Origin: Phormidesmis priestleyi Ana
GTDB lineage: Bacteria; Cyanobacteriota; Cyanobacteriia; Phormidesmidales; Phormidesmidaceae
Assembly (NCBI GenBank): GCA_001314865.1
Contig: LJZR01000003.1
Location: 16,463 to 80,462 of the forward strand
Length of the DNA stretch: 64,000 nt
Direction of reading: 5' to 3'
Shown here: positions 54,689 to 64,000 of the stretch, piece after piece
Numbering within the stretch: position 1 is the first letter of the stretch
How the letters are laid out: each line of letters opens with the position of its first letter
Notes under the pieces: model-generated
What the model saw: the letters and a program-made list of their open reading frames with translations, nothing else
What the model was told of the DNA's origin: nothing
Databases searched by the model: none
Program-made: the position numbers and the translations under genes

Positions 54689-57600
54689 ATGAACAACAGT
54701 AGTGAAAGCCTCGTTAACGCCCCTCTCAACAGCCATACTTCACCCATTCTGCCTGCTGGCCACATCACGCCTTCAAATGTCTTCCCAGAGACTGCGACTG
54801 TCGGCAAATCTATCGCCTCTAAATCTATCGCCTTTGTGGACAGCGGCCTAGCGAATATAGACGATCTCATTGCGTCGCTCACCGATGCTACCGTCTATGT
54901 TATAGACTCCCAACAAGATGGTGTTCGCTACATCGGTGATGTCCTCTCTCAGCTACAGCATGAAGCCTTTGATATCGGCAGCGTTCATATTTTTGCGCAT
55001 GGCGACGCGGGTGAATTACAGCTAGGCGCAACGACCCTCACTGCTGACAACCTGATTGGCTACAGCGAAGACTTGGCTACCTGGAGCCAATCACACACTC
55101 AAGATGTTTTGCTCTATGGCTGCAATGTTGCCGAAGGCGCAACCGGTAACGCCTTTCTCGATCAGCTAGTAGCGCTTACAGGCGCTGATATTCAGGCGTC
55201 TAACGATGTCACCGGAAGCGCTGAACTCGGAGGTGACTGGGATTTAGAAGTAACGAAAGGCGCTATTGAAAGCAGCCTGGTAATTAGCGCAGTTGGTCAA
55301 AGTACCTATCAGGGTTTGCTGGCAAGCAGTCCTACAATCATTAGTGATGGCGGTGGCGCGAGTGCCGCTATCACAGTCGATGCAGGAACCTCCTACATTA
55401 CCGATGTCAATGTAATCGGCGCCAACGGCTACTTCGAAGGCTTTGGGGTTGAATATTACTTCAGCGGCGGATTAGACTCCTACCTATTTAATATTGATGT
55501 AAATACAGGTGTCGTTTCGTTTGACGGTGTTTTTGACTATAACAATCCCACCGACGTAGGCCGTGACAATGTTTACGACATCAATGTTTTGGCAATTGAC
55601 TGGACCGGACAGTCTGATACTCAAGCGATTTCTATTACGGTTCAGTCAGACGAAATGCCTGAACCGTTCGGCCTTGCTAATGATCCCAACATTTCGGTGA
55701 ACGAAGGTGAGACGGCAGTTGCCGATCTCAACGTGACAGGGGCTGCTAATGGCTTCAATGAAAACTTTGGCGTAGAGTACTACTTCTTCGGTGGTCAGGA
55801 CTCTTATCTATTCAACCTCAACCACAATACTGGCGAGCTTTCCTTTGCTACAGCGCCCAACTACGAAAGTCCGGTCGATGCCAACCGTGACAACATATAT
55901 GAAGTTGGCATCCTCGCTATAGATTACTCGGGGCAGTCAGCAGTCAGCAACCTGTCAATCGCTGTTCAAGATGTTGTAGAAGCTGGCAGTCCACCCGTCA
56001 TTACGTCAAATGGCGGAACTTCCTATGCTCTGATTGACACAGCAGAAGGCACAACGCTGGTGACCGATATGTCAGTCACCAGCAGCAACGGCCAAACTGA
56101 AGGCAATGGGATTACCTATTCTATTTGGGGCGGTATTGATGCAAGATTCTTTAATATCAATGCGAATACAGGTGTTCTTTCCTTTAAAACAGCGCCTGAT
56201 TTTGAGTCACCTGCTGATTCTGATGGCGACAACCTCTATGGCGTAGATATTTTAGTCACCGATGCCAATGGCCAAATAGATAGTCAGTTTATTCATGCTC
56301 GGGTGACTGATGTTGTAGAAGTAACTCAGCCGATTATTACCAGCAATGGCGGCGGCGATACAGCCGTTATTGAGGTGGATGAAGGCACTTTGGCCGTCAC
56401 CGATGTCATGACGACGGGCTCGAATGGCTACAGTGAGGGCAACGGTTTGTCCTATACGCTTAACGCAGGTGACGATGCTGATCTGTTCAATATTGATGCG
56501 AATACCGGCGTGATATCGTTTAAGACTGCGCCCGACTTTGAAAATCCGGCGGATGCTGATGGCAACAATGTTTATTTTGCCAATGTCCTCGTGCAAGATC
56601 CGACCGGTCAGAGCGATAGTCAGTTTCTCTCAATTGTGGTGAAAAACGTTGCTGAAGGCGGCGTTGCTCCGGTGATTACGAGCAGTGGTGGGGGTAGCTC
56701 TGCGTTAGTAAAAGTGAAAGAGAACAGCTCTTTTGTGGTGGATATGCAGTCTACCGATGCGGATGGTGACACTGAAGGCAACGGGATTACCTACCGAATT
56801 AACGCTGGAGAGGATGCAGGTGCGTTTAATATTGATGCCAACACGGGTGTCATTTCCTTTAAAGTCGCGCCTGACTATGAATCGCCGGATGACCAGGATG
56901 GTAACAATATCTATCGAATTAACGTGCTGGCAACCGATTCTACCGGTAAGACCGACAGCCAGTTTTTGCAGGTTGAAGTGACCAATGAAGTCGCTGTTTA
57001 TCTATTGGGGGGCCAGTCTAACATGGCAGGCGCTACTAGCGATGCAGCCTTTTTAGCAGGTAGTCCCCAGGCCAATCCTTTCCCTGCGGTACAAATTTGG
57101 AATCCAGGGATTAATTCTTTTACTGCTTTGCGTCCTGGTTTTAACGGCAACTTTGGCACTGGCACTGGCTTTGGCGCAGAGGTAGGCTTTGGTCATGCCC
57201 TAGAAGCCGCCCGCGCCAATGGATCGCTAGAAAACAATGAAGAGATTTATTTGGTGAAGTATGCGATTGGGGCGACTAGCCTTGCCGAAGATTGGAATAT
57301 TAACGGTAATGGCAACCGGTATGACGAATTTACGCAGTGGGTGGATGGTGCTTTGGCCAACCTGGCAAATGCGGGTATTGGTTACAGCGTAGAAGGTATG
57401 CTGTGGATGCAGGGAGAAAATGACGCGATCGCACTCGATCGAGCGAACAGCTACCAGAACAATCTAGATTCCCTGATTGGCGATGTCCGTAGCCGCTACG
57501 GCACAGGGATGGACTTTGTGATTGGTCGGTTGCATGAGGAGCTAACACCGTTCTTTTACACCTATGCCAATACGGTTCGCACGGCTCAGGTGAATGTCGC

Positions 57601-57730
57601 CAATTCTAATCCCAATAATCATTGGGTCAATACTGACGACTTTGTTGTTAATCCGATAGACGGTGTGCATTTTGATTCATCCGGCCATTTAGCTTTGGGT
57701 GAGGCGTTTGCAAGTGTCTTTGTATTGTAG
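54689..57730 (+). CDS. Multidomain surface protein: DUF4347 + five cadherin-like repeats + sialate O-acetylesterase domain
   Basis: 1013 aa, probably exported but without a classical N-terminal signal. Residues about 48-215 form a DUF4347 domain (IAFVDSGL, VHIFAHGDAGELQLG, LLYGCNVAEG, LDQLVALTGADIQAS). Five cadherin-like repeats of about 110 residues follow (about 215-768), each with FNI(D/N)xNTG and (D/N)YESPxDxDGNN calcium-type motifs. The C-terminal 245 residues are an SGNH/sialate-O-acetylesterase-type domain: YLLGGQSNMAG with the nucleophile Ser, WMQGENDA, and DGVHFDSSGH with the catalytic Asp/His. An acetylated polysaccharide may be the substrate. DUF4347 proteins of cyanobacteria often carry cadherin or RTX repeats. 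An RTX-type gene follows after 48 bp. Confidence 0.88.
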   Translation: MNNSSESLVNAPLNSHTSPILPAGHITPSNVFPETATVGKSIASKSIAFVDSGLANIDDLIASLTDATVYVIDSQQDGVRYIGDVLSQLQHEAFDIGSVHIFAHGDAGELQLGATTLTADNLIGYSEDLATWSQSHTQDVLLYGCNVAEGATGNAFLDQLVALTGADIQASNDVTGSAELGGDWDLEVTKGAIESSLVISAVGQSTYQGLLASSPTIISDGGGASAAITVDAGTSYITDVNVIGANGYFEGFGVEYYFSGGLDSYLFNIDVNTGVVSFDGVFDYNNPTDVGRDNVYDINVLAIDWTGQSDTQAISITVQSDEMPEPFGLANDPNISVNEGETAVADLNVTGAANGFNENFGVEYYFFGGQDSYLFNLNHNTGELSFATAPNYESPVDANRDNIYEVGILAIDYSGQSAVSNLSIAVQDVVEAGSPPVITSNGGTSYALIDTAEGTTLVTDMSVTSSNGQTEGNGITYSIWGGIDARFFNINANTGVLSFKTAPDFESPADSDGDNLYGVDILVTDANGQIDSQFIHARVTDVVEVTQPIITSNGGGDTAVIEVDEGTLAVTDVMTTGSNGYSEGNGLSYTLNAGDDADLFNIDANTGVISFKTAPDFENPADADGNNVYFANVLVQDPTGQSDSQFLSIVVKNVAEGGVAPVITSSGGGSSALVKVKENSSFVVDMQSTDADGDTEGNGITYRINAGEDAGAFNIDANTGVISFKVAPDYESPDDQDGNNIYRINVLATDSTGKTDSQFLQVEVTNEVAVYLLGGQSNMAGATSDAAFLAGSPQANPFPAVQIWNPGINSFTALRPGFNGNFGTGTGFGAEVGFGHALEAARANGSLENNEEIYLVKYAIGATSLAEDWNINGNGNRYDEFTQWVDGALANLANAGIGYSVEGMLWMQGENDAIALDRANSYQNNLDSLIGDVRSRYGTGMDFVIGRLHEELTPFFYTYANTVRTAQVNVANSNPNNHWVNTDDFVVNPIDGVHFDSSGHLALGEAFASVFVL

Positions 57731-57778
57731 TGATGACTAGGTCGCTTCGATAGCAAAAGGAAGATAACAAGGATAGTG

Positions 57779-58846
57779 ATGACTGAAAATAAAACTGAAA
57801 CAATAGAAACCGACTTTAGTTTGTCTTTCGAGAGCTTGCTACGCGACCTACTACAGCAAGGATCATTATCTGAGGGATTAGTGACGTTATTACCTGCGGC
57901 GAATGCTGATCTGTTTGGCTCAGGTAATTTTGTTTTGGGAACCGAGCGAGATGACTTTTTGCCAGGAACAGAGGCTGATGATGTGATCCTTGCTGGTGGT
58001 GGTAACGACGCTATTGTGAGCCGCTCTGGCAACAATGTTATTTTCACGACTGACGCGCTTGCTCGGGGCGGTTTTGAAAGAGACTATGTGAATATCAGTG
58101 CTGGAAACAATGTCGTTGTGTTAGGAGACGAAAACGGCAGCTACTACACCACCGATGGCTGGTTTGACAGCGTTTATATTGATGGCTTTGAGATGGGTGC
58201 AGACAGTCTGGTGCTGTATGGCAGCAGCGATCTATATGAAGTGAGAAGTGACGAAAAAGGCTCATGGATTTTGTGGGGTGATGATGCTTCTGAGGCGATC
58301 GCCTACCTAAACGGCATTTCTAACTTCTCGCTTAACAGCAACACAGTTTCATTTATCACTTCATCAGCTGGGCTTTCCTCTAATTCTGAAGCCGAGCCAG
58401 TCCAGCTGGAGCCAGTCCAGCCCGAGCCAGTCCAGCTGGAGCCAGAAGCTCCTTTTTCTCAAGCGTTTTACCAGCAGCTGGGTCAACCGGAATATGCGGA
58501 AGTGGCGGGCGGTGTCGGAGACGACTTGCTGGTTGGGAGCGATCGCGCCGACAGCCTAGCAGGCTTTTTGGGTCGTGACTATGCCTTCGGCGGCGGCGGC
58601 GCCGATCTTTTTATCCTCGGTGACTTTGGCGGCGCGTATTACACGCGTGCTGGCTGGTCAGATTCGCTATATATAGACGACTTTACCGCTGGTGAAGATC
58701 AAATACAGCTCAGTGGATCGGTGAGCCAGTATTCAGTAACCACTGGAGCAACAGGCTCTTGGTTGTATTTTGAAGGCGATGCGATCGCCTATCTCAATGG
58801 CGTCACCGCAGTCAATTTAGAAGGCTTCAAATATCTGTCTCTCTAA
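57779..58846 (+). CDS. RTX/hemolysin-type calcium-binding repeat protein
   Basis: 355 aa from the ATG at 57779; an in-frame GTG at 57776 is adjacent. AAGGA lies upstream. It contains two homologous halves, each with an acidic glycine-rich RTX segment (FLPGTEADDVILAGGGNDAIV and VAGGVGDDLLVGSDRADSLAG) and a following unit, LGDxxGxYYTxxGWxDSxYIDxF...IAYLNG. The halves are joined by an EPVQ(L/P) linker repeated by a 15-bp unit (about 58390-58445). Such proteins are secreted by type I systems through a C-terminal signal. It is likely co-expressed with the upstream esterase. Confidence 0.83.
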   Translation: MTENKTETIETDFSLSFESLLRDLLQQGSLSEGLVTLLPAANADLFGSGNFVLGTERDDFLPGTEADDVILAGGGNDAIVSRSGNNVIFTTDALARGGFERDYVNISAGNNVVVLGDENGSYYTTDGWFDSVYIDGFEMGADSLVLYGSSDLYEVRSDEKGSWILWGDDASEAIAYLNGISNFSLNSNTVSFITSSAGLSSNSEAEPVQLEPVQPEPVQLEPEAPFSQAFYQQLGQPEYAEVAGGVGDDLLVGSDRADSLAGFLGRDYAFGGGGADLFILGDFGGAYYTRAGWSDSLYIDDFTAGEDQIQLSGSVSQYSVTTGATGSWLYFEGDAIAYLNGVTAVNLEGFKYLSL

Positions 58847-58904
58847 ATTCTTTAAGAGCGTATTTCAAAGAGTTTAAAAAAGCCCTTTTGGTTATTCTCA
58901 ACCT

Positions 58905-61592
58905 TTACGCTTGAGGATTATATTCGCAGCACTGGTGGATTAGCTTAGCGACCAAGCCCGTCCATCCGGTTTGGTGGCTAGCACCGAGTCCTTCGCCCGT
59001 GTCGCCATTAAAGTACTCATAAAAAAGTAGGTAGTCTCGCCAGTGAGGATCGTTTTGAAACGTCTCATTGTTGCCATATACCGGGCGCTTTCCTTCCTCG
59101 TTTCGTAAAAACGTGCCAATCATTCGCTGCTCTAACTTAGTGGCCACGCCCCACAGGTTCATTTCATCGCCCGAGCCGTAAGGACATTCAATTTTAAAAT
59201 CATCCTCAAAGAAATGGTGATAGCGCTGTAATGCCTCAATCAACAGATAGTTGGTCGGAAACCATACCGGGCCACGCCAGTTAGAATTGCCGCCAAATAG
59301 CCACAGGCTAGATTCTGCAGGTTCGTAATCGACTCGGTAAATTTTGCCTTTTACATCAAAAGTATAGGGGTTTTCTCGATGGAACTGGGAGAGCGCGCGA
59401 ATGCCGGTTGGCCCCAAGAACTCATGGGGTTTGAGCATTTTGGCCAAGATGCGTCTGAGCTTGTCAGGCTTAACCACAGAAAGCATTCGACGCTTTTGGA
59501 TCTTGCCATTCTTATCTGTTGTTTGTTGCGTGATAATGTTGCGTGATAGCTTTGGCCGGTTGGCTTCAAACCATTCCAAACGTTCTAAAAATCCAGGTAG
59601 CTGCTCTAGCAGTTCGGGTTCTAGGGTGGTGATCGCATACAGCGGCATCAGTCCTACCAACGATCGAATTTTAATCGGAAACCGGGTCATATCAGGCAGG
59701 TGCAGCACATCGTAAAAGAAGCCGTCTTCCTCATCCCACAGCTGGGTTGCATTTTCGCCTGAGGCGTTCATGGCTTCGGCGATGTAAATAAAATGCTCGA
59801 AAAACTTGGTAGCCATGTCTTCATATACTGGATTCTCCAAAGCCAGTTCTAGAGAAATCAACAGCATATCTAGGCAATACATGGCCATCCAGCTGGTGCC
59901 ATCGGCCTGCTCTAACCGCCCGCCAGTCGGCAAAGGCTTGCTCCGGTCAAACACTCCAATGTTGTCAAGTCCTAAAAATCCGCCTTCAAAAACATTGTTG
60001 CCTTCGGTGTCTTTACGATTGACCCACCAGGTAAAATTCAGCAGCAGCTTTTGAAACAGCCGCTCTAAAAATAGGCGATCGCCCTTCCCTGTCATTTTTT
60101 TTTCAATTTTGTACACTCGCCAAGTCGCCCAAGCATGTACCGGCGGATTCACATCGCTAAAAGCCCATTCATAGGCAGGCAGCTGTCCGTTGGGATGCAT
60201 GTACCATTCACGCGTCATCACGTCTAGCTGCTGCTTAGCAAATTCCGCATCGATCAACGCTAGCGGTAGGCAGTGAAAGGCCGTATCCCAGGCGGCAAAC
60301 CAGGGATATTCCCAGGTATCTGGCATTGAGAGAATGTCTTGACTATCGAGATGATGCCAATGGGCATTGCGACCCCGCTTGCGCTCTGTTGGTGGGTTGA
60401 TAGTGCTGGGATCGCCCTTCAGCCAGGTGCTAACGTCATACAAATAGTATTGTTTGCACCACATCATGCCAGCGAATGCCTGCCGCTGCACGTTTCTCAA
60501 GTCTTCGTTGTGAATGAAGGGCGCAAGCTGATGGTAAAACTTGTCGGCTTCTTGCAGGCGCGTCTCAAAAGTCTCTTGAAATATTTTTTCGCCTAAAGCG
60601 TCATCAAGATTAGAGTGATTCGATAGCCGCATCTGAATGGTTTGGCTCTCACCAGATTCCAGCTGTAGTCGATAGTGGGCGGCTGCTTTGGTGCCAGTTT
60701 GTGCGGGGTTAATGGCTGTCTCTTCACCCTCAATCACATACCGATGAAACGCATCTTTGACATAAGGAGAAGCGTTTTTTACATTAAAAAGCTGCTTTTT
60801 GTTGGTTTCATTTTCAGTGAACAGTAGTTCAGAGGGTGTTTGACAATAAAACCACGACTGACCTAGCTCTGGATGAGAGGTTTCGATGATAGAAGCCTTG
60901 GTACTGCGACTGATGGCTGTTAGGTTAGGCTTTAAACTTGGCATATCCCAAGACCAGGTATTGCGATACCACAGTGTCGGTAGCAAATGCATCTCGGCGC
61001 TGTCGGGGCCACGATTGGTCACGGTAATTTGAATCAGCACATCGTCTGCATCAGCCTTGGCATATTCTACCTGCACATCAAAGTAGCGATCGCCCTCAAA
61101 AGCACCACTGTCCATTAGCTCAAACTCAGGCTGATGGCGATCGCGCCGCTGACTTTCTTCTACCAGCTGTCGGTACGGATACTCTGCCTGCGGATACTTA
61201 TAGAGCGCCTTCATGTACGAATGAGTCGGCGTGCTATCTAAATAAAAATAGTATTCTTTAACATCTTCGCCGTGGTTGCCTTCCTCGCCCGTCACGCCAA
61301 AAAAACGTTCTTTTAAGATGGGGTCTTGGCCGTTCCACATCGAAAGGGCAAAGCAGAGCAGCTGCCGGTCATCGCAAATGCCCAAAATGCCGTCTTCACC
61401 CCAACGATAGGCTTTGGAGCGCGCTTGCTCGTGGGGAAAATGATTCCAGGCATTGCCTTCGGGACTATAGTCTTCGCGGACGGTGCCCCATTGGCGCTCA
61501 CTTAAATAAGGACCCCATTTCTTCCAGTTTGTCTGCTTGCTGGCATGCTCCTGAAGTCGTCGTTGTTCGGGCGTCAGGATTGGGCTGGACAT
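58905..61592 (-). CDS. GH63-like glucosidase (MGH1-type)
   Basis: Glycoside hydrolase of the GH63/mannosyl-oligosaccharide-glucosidase-like group, 895 aa from the ATG at 61592 ([10 protein letters not shown]); upstream in-frame ATGs at 61622/61619 add ten residues. The N-terminal domain is followed by an (alpha/alpha)6 barrel (about 370-880) with [52 protein letters not shown] and [17 protein letters not shown]; the acidic residues in these blocks are the catalytic candidates. In bacteria this family acts on alpha-glucosides such as glucosylglycerate; the substrate here is not determined. Confidence 0.88.
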   Translation of the reverse strand: MSSPILTPEQRRLQEHASKQTNWKKWGPYLSERQWGTVREDYSPEGNAWNHFPHEQARSKAYRWGEDGILGICDDRQLLCFALSMWNGQDPILKERFFGVTGEEGNHGEDVKEYYFYLDSTPTHSYMKALYKYPQAEYPYRQLVEESQRRDRHQPEFELMDSGAFEGDRYFDVQVEYAKADADDVLIQITVTNRGPDSAEMHLLPTLWYRNTWSWDMPSLKPNLTAISRSTKASIIETSHPELGQSWFYCQTPSELLFTENETNKKQLFNVKNASPYVKDAFHRYVIEGEETAINPAQTGTKAAAHYRLQLESGESQTIQMRLSNHSNLDDALGEKIFQETFETRLQEADKFYHQLAPFIHNEDLRNVQRQAFAGMMWCKQYYLYDVSTWLKGDPSTINPPTERKRGRNAHWHHLDSQDILSMPDTWEYPWFAAWDTAFHCLPLALIDAEFAKQQLDVMTREWYMHPNGQLPAYEWAFSDVNPPVHAWATWRVYKIEKKMTGKGDRLFLERLFQKLLLNFTWWVNRKDTEGNNVFEGGFLGLDNIGVFDRSKPLPTGGRLEQADGTSWMAMYCLDMLLISLELALENPVYEDMATKFFEHFIYIAEAMNASGENATQLWDEEDGFFYDVLHLPDMTRFPIKIRSLVGLMPLYAITTLEPELLEQLPGFLERLEWFEANRPKLSRNIITQQTTDKNGKIQKRRMLSVVKPDKLRRILAKMLKPHEFLGPTGIRALSQFHRENPYTFDVKGKIYRVDYEPAESSLWLFGGNSNWRGPVWFPTNYLLIEALQRYHHFFEDDFKIECPYGSGDEMNLWGVATKLEQRMIGTFLRNEEGKRPVYGNNETFQNDPHWRDYLLFYEYFNGDTGEGLGASHQTGWTGLVAKLIHQCCEYNPQA

Positions 61593-61660
61593 GTTTAAAG
61601 ATGTGAAACCATATTTCATCAACTATAGGGCTAAACCTATAAGTCCGCTATGGGTAATGC

Positions 61661-62326
61661 CTATGTCTTGAAAATTGCCGCCTCTAGCTGCGCGATCGCC
61701 CGATCTAAATCGCTGTTGACAATTTTCAAGTCAAACTCATCAGCAGCGGCTAGCTCTACCTTTGCCTGGGCCAAGCGCTTGGCGATGGCCTCTTCTGAAT
61801 CCTGCCCTCGGCTGCGAATTCTCGCTTCTAAGGTCTCTACGCTAGGCGGCATCACAAAAATTTGATTGGCCTCAGGAAAGCTTGACCTCACCTGGCGGGC
61901 TCCTAGTAGCTCAATTTCTAAAATGACCCGCTGACCCCGTGCGATCGCCCTTTCAATCGGCGCTTTGGGCGTGCCATAACAGTTCCCTGCGAACTCCGCC
62001 CATTCCAACAGTTCACCCGCTTTGACCATTTGCTTAAAGCGATCTCTACTCACAAAAAAGTAGTGCTGACCCTCTATCTCTCCCGAGCGCGGCTGTCGCG
62101 TTGTCACCGACACCGACACCTGAATGTCAGGATGCTTTTGGAGTAGGCGATTGAGTAAGGTGCCTTTGCCCACGCCGCTAGGCCCTGCCAAAACAATTAA
62201 AGCGCCCGTTTGACGGCTGCGTTGAACCTCCAGACTTGTGGCATTTAAGGAATGCCGCGTCTGATTTGCTCTTTCATTTTCGGCCTCAACGGCAGACTCT
62301 TTTTGTGGGCTAGGGAAAATGATCAT
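61661..62326 (-). CDS. gmk: Guanylate kinase
   Basis: Phosphorylates GMP to GDP. 221 aa. P-loop GPSGVGKGT at 48-56, the GMP-binding VTTRQPRSGEIEGQHYFFV, and LLEWAEFAGNCYGTPKAPIE. The first 38 residues precede the conserved fold and are probably disordered; a shorter start is possible but no in-frame ATG lies close to the fold. The length otherwise fits gmk. Confidence 0.95.
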   Translation of the reverse strand: MIIFPSPQKESAVEAENERANQTRHSLNATSLEVQRSRQTGALIVLAGPSGVGKGTLLNRLLQKHPDIQVSVSVTTRQPRSGEIEGQHYFFVSRDRFKQMVKAGELLEWAEFAGNCYGTPKAPIERAIARGQRVILEIELLGARQVRSSFPEANQIFVMPPSVETLEARIRSRGQDSEEAIAKRLAQAKVELAAADEFDLKIVNSDLDRAIAQLEAAIFKT

Positions 62327-62570
62327 GATGAGCTAGTGAAAAGTAGCGTTACAAAAATATGCCCGATTGATTTGATGTCACACATCTTTAGGGGCTTTTG
62401 TTTAGGCCACTAGCATAACAGTTCTAGTCAGCCTCCAAATTATTCCTGAGCAGCCTTTAATAACTAGAAGAGATTTAGTAAGTAAAGAGCACCACCCCTT
62501 TGCCGTGTTTTCCCCCAGACCTTTGCCAATCTTCCTCTCCCTACCGTGAGTTTCATTTGGGGCATCAACT

Positions 62571-64000
62571 ATGATCGCGATTCAGCCAAAAACTCGTCAG
62601 CTGCTCGGTGTTAACCAGCAGTCTTATCAGGCGCTCAAAGCCTCCATGAGCTTGAATTTGCGTCGTCAGCTGCTCATCGCCGTCTGTGACGATGTCAGAA
62701 TGCAAAATCGGCTAGCAACTCAGCTCGAAGCCGATCTGGCGCAAGCTTTAGATCCTGCTTTTCCCATTTTAGAGGGCACCATTTGCCCTGCCGATACTGA
62801 TCCGTCAGCTGATTTTCCGGGTCTCCAGCGACTGATGTTTGATCCTGAAGAGGGCAACTTGCCCCAACAGGTTGCACAGTGGGTCAGGCAAATAATGCTT
62901 TCCCAGGGCTTGTCGGCGCAAGATGCGCTGCCTCAGTTGCAGGTTCTGGGCATTGAGCAAATGATCCACCAGCCTGCCATTACCCAAAACTACTTTTTGC
63001 GATCGCTCGAAAAAATTGAGGCGCTGCTCCCCCGGTTGAACACCAGCCTGTTGATATGGGTTCCTTGGCCTTGGCTACGGACTATTCAGCAATCTTCACC
63101 CACCTTTTGGAACTGGCGAAACGGCGTTTTTGAATTTGTCAGCGATCCAACGCCAACGGCCCCTCGTCAGGAATCAGTTCACGTAGAGTTTCCATTATTT
63201 AACGACAACTCAACGAATGCTCACCACAGCGATACTCAGAAACGCCTGTTTCCGACACCTATCCCGCCGCTTAACTCATCTGAGTCATCTGAGGGACTCT
63301 ACGGTGAAAGTGGAGAGAACGGCGGTGGAGAGAATGGTGGTGGAGAGAATGGCGAAAATGCTGTCGAGGTTCCCCCTACTGCCGTTCTGTTTAAAGCTCA
63401 ATCAGCAGCTCGCGAACTGATCAAAAAGCAGCCTCCCCCGGCACAGCCAATCGCTAATCTCGTGACATCTGGCAGAGCCGTCGAGAATTCCTCGCTTGAT
63501 GTCGAACTCCACACGCTGCTTTCTGAACAGTCGGCAAGTCCATCGGAAAGTCATCCAGAAAACCAGCTCGCCAGAAAGCTAGAAAGCCAGCCGGAAAGCC
63601 AGCCAGCCAGCCAGCTAGCTAGCCAGAAAGCCAGCCAGCCGGAAAGCCAGCCAGAAAGCCAGCCGACTCGGCAAACTATTGTACCTACCCAAAGAATTGT
63701 TGCTTCTCAGAACATCACTTCTTTAGGGGGATTGCAGTCAGTGGTGAGTCGGGTGGTGAGCCAGGAAGAGAATACTCTCCCTGAACTGACCGAGCTGCTC
63801 CATGACGAATCATCTGCCAATGCCCTTGTTGAAAAAGAGCTTTCTGAGCTGCATTGGGACGACTTTATTGATAGCTCAGTTTCTGACTCAGTCTCTATAT
63901 CAGCCACTGAGTCAGACTATGAGACAGAAAGCCTCGATTTTGACGCGGCTCGTGCTGAACTGCTGGAGTGGAACTCGGATGCTCCCCTGGATGATTCGCT
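62571..64000 (+). CDS. Cyanobacterial repeat-rich protein, partial (runs off right edge)
   Basis: ATG at 62571 (MIAIQPKTRQLLGV) opens a frame with no stop to the right edge (476 codons). The N-terminal 200 residues (SLNLRRQLLIAVCDDVRMQNRLATQLEA, then SLLIWVPWPWLRTI and a FWNWRNGVFEFVSDP end) look like the conserved N-terminal domain of cyanobacterial TPR-containing proteins; TPR repeats would lie beyond the window. From about residue 240 the protein is low complexity: GESGENGGGENGGG and a long Ser/Gln/Pro stretch with ESQPASQ-type repeats (63585-63660), then an acidic Ser-rich part. The function is unknown. Confidence 0.75.
   Translation, partial: MIAIQPKTRQLLGVNQQSYQALKASMSLNLRRQLLIAVCDDVRMQNRLATQLEADLAQALDPAFPILEGTICPADTDPSADFPGLQRLMFDPEEGNLPQQVAQWVRQIMLSQGLSAQDALPQLQVLGIEQMIHQPAITQNYFLRSLEKIEALLPRLNTSLLIWVPWPWLRTIQQSSPTFWNWRNGVFEFVSDPTPTAPRQESVHVEFPLFNDNSTNAHHSDTQKRLFPTPIPPLNSSESSEGLYGESGENGGGENGGGENGENAVEVPPTAVLFKAQSAARELIKKQPPPAQPIANLVTSGRAVENSSLDVELHTLLSEQSASPSESHPENQLARKLESQPESQPASQLASQKASQPESQPESQPTRQTIVPTQRIVASQNITSLGGLQSVVSRVVSQEENTLPELTELLHDESSANALVEKELSELHWDDFIDSSVSDSVSISATESDYETESLDFDAARAELLEWNSDAPLDDS
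63585..63665. repeat. 12-bp-type in-frame repeat encoding SQPE/SQPA units
   Basis: About seven copies of an AGCCAG(C/A)C(A/G)GAA-type 12-bp unit (AGCCAGCCAGAA and variants) in the coding region of the partial gene. Confidence 0.88.

Overview
This window comes from a cyanobacterial chromosome. The evidence is a complete kaiABC circadian-clock cluster, many copies of the HIP1 palindrome GCGATCGC, a primary-like group 2 sigma factor, a beta-carotene ketolase, cyanobacterial conserved proteins (DUF4359, DUF1361, a phasin-like protein) and a cytochrome c6-type protein. Nothing in the window fixes the genus. Most of it is ordinary, gene-dense housekeeping sequence with short intergenic gaps.

Layout. 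1-6.5 kb: an Orn/Lys/Arg-decarboxylase-like gene running off the left edge, a VOC/glyoxalase protein, metH and a c6-type cytochrome. 6.7-9.8 kb: kaiA-kaiB-kaiC, a strong terminator and tRNA-Arg(CCG). 9.9-14.2 kb: a TRAP transporter (dctP facing dctQ-dctM) with a MarR regulator. 14.5-20.6 kb: a LysR regulator overlapping a glycosyltransferase, a Ser/Thr kinase whose DFG motif is degenerate, a HAD phosphatase and a membrane-anchored hypothetical protein. 20.7-29.8 kb: sigma factor, priA, crtW, two membrane/exported proteins, cysteine desulfurase and an oligopeptide-type ABC permease. 29.9-42.5 kb: a giant SNF2 helicase, tatA, purB, DUF1361, prfC, aqpZ, small membrane proteins, a phasin-like protein and an FKBP isomerase. 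42.5-45.1 kb: an AT-rich island without HIP1 sites. It holds an apparently undescribed structured RNA of about 400 nt, a 130-bp palindromic MITE-like element and an AIPR-type phage-defence gene. 45.1-54.3 kb: dnaB, rplI, gloB, an ABC exporter pair and mutS. 54.7-64 kb: a DUF4347/cadherin/sialate-O-acetylesterase surface protein with an RTX partner, a GH63-like glucosidase, gmk and the start of a long Ser/Gln-rich protein.

Two things stand out. The first is the island at 42.5-45.1 kb, whose RNA folds around an 11-bp closing helix and a long arm with 22 of 25 positions paired. The second is window-wide: very many short tandem repeats (units of 7-18 bp). At gene ends the repeated unit often contains the gene's own stop codon; inside genes the units are multiples of three and sit in disordered tails or linkers. 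This looks like frequent local slippage duplication that persists where it does little harm.

Regulation can be read only in part: clear intrinsic terminators follow kaiC, the kinase gene, aqpZ and rplI, and several start codons can be chosen from their Shine-Dalgarno sequences. Promoter calls were not attempted where no convincing box was visible.
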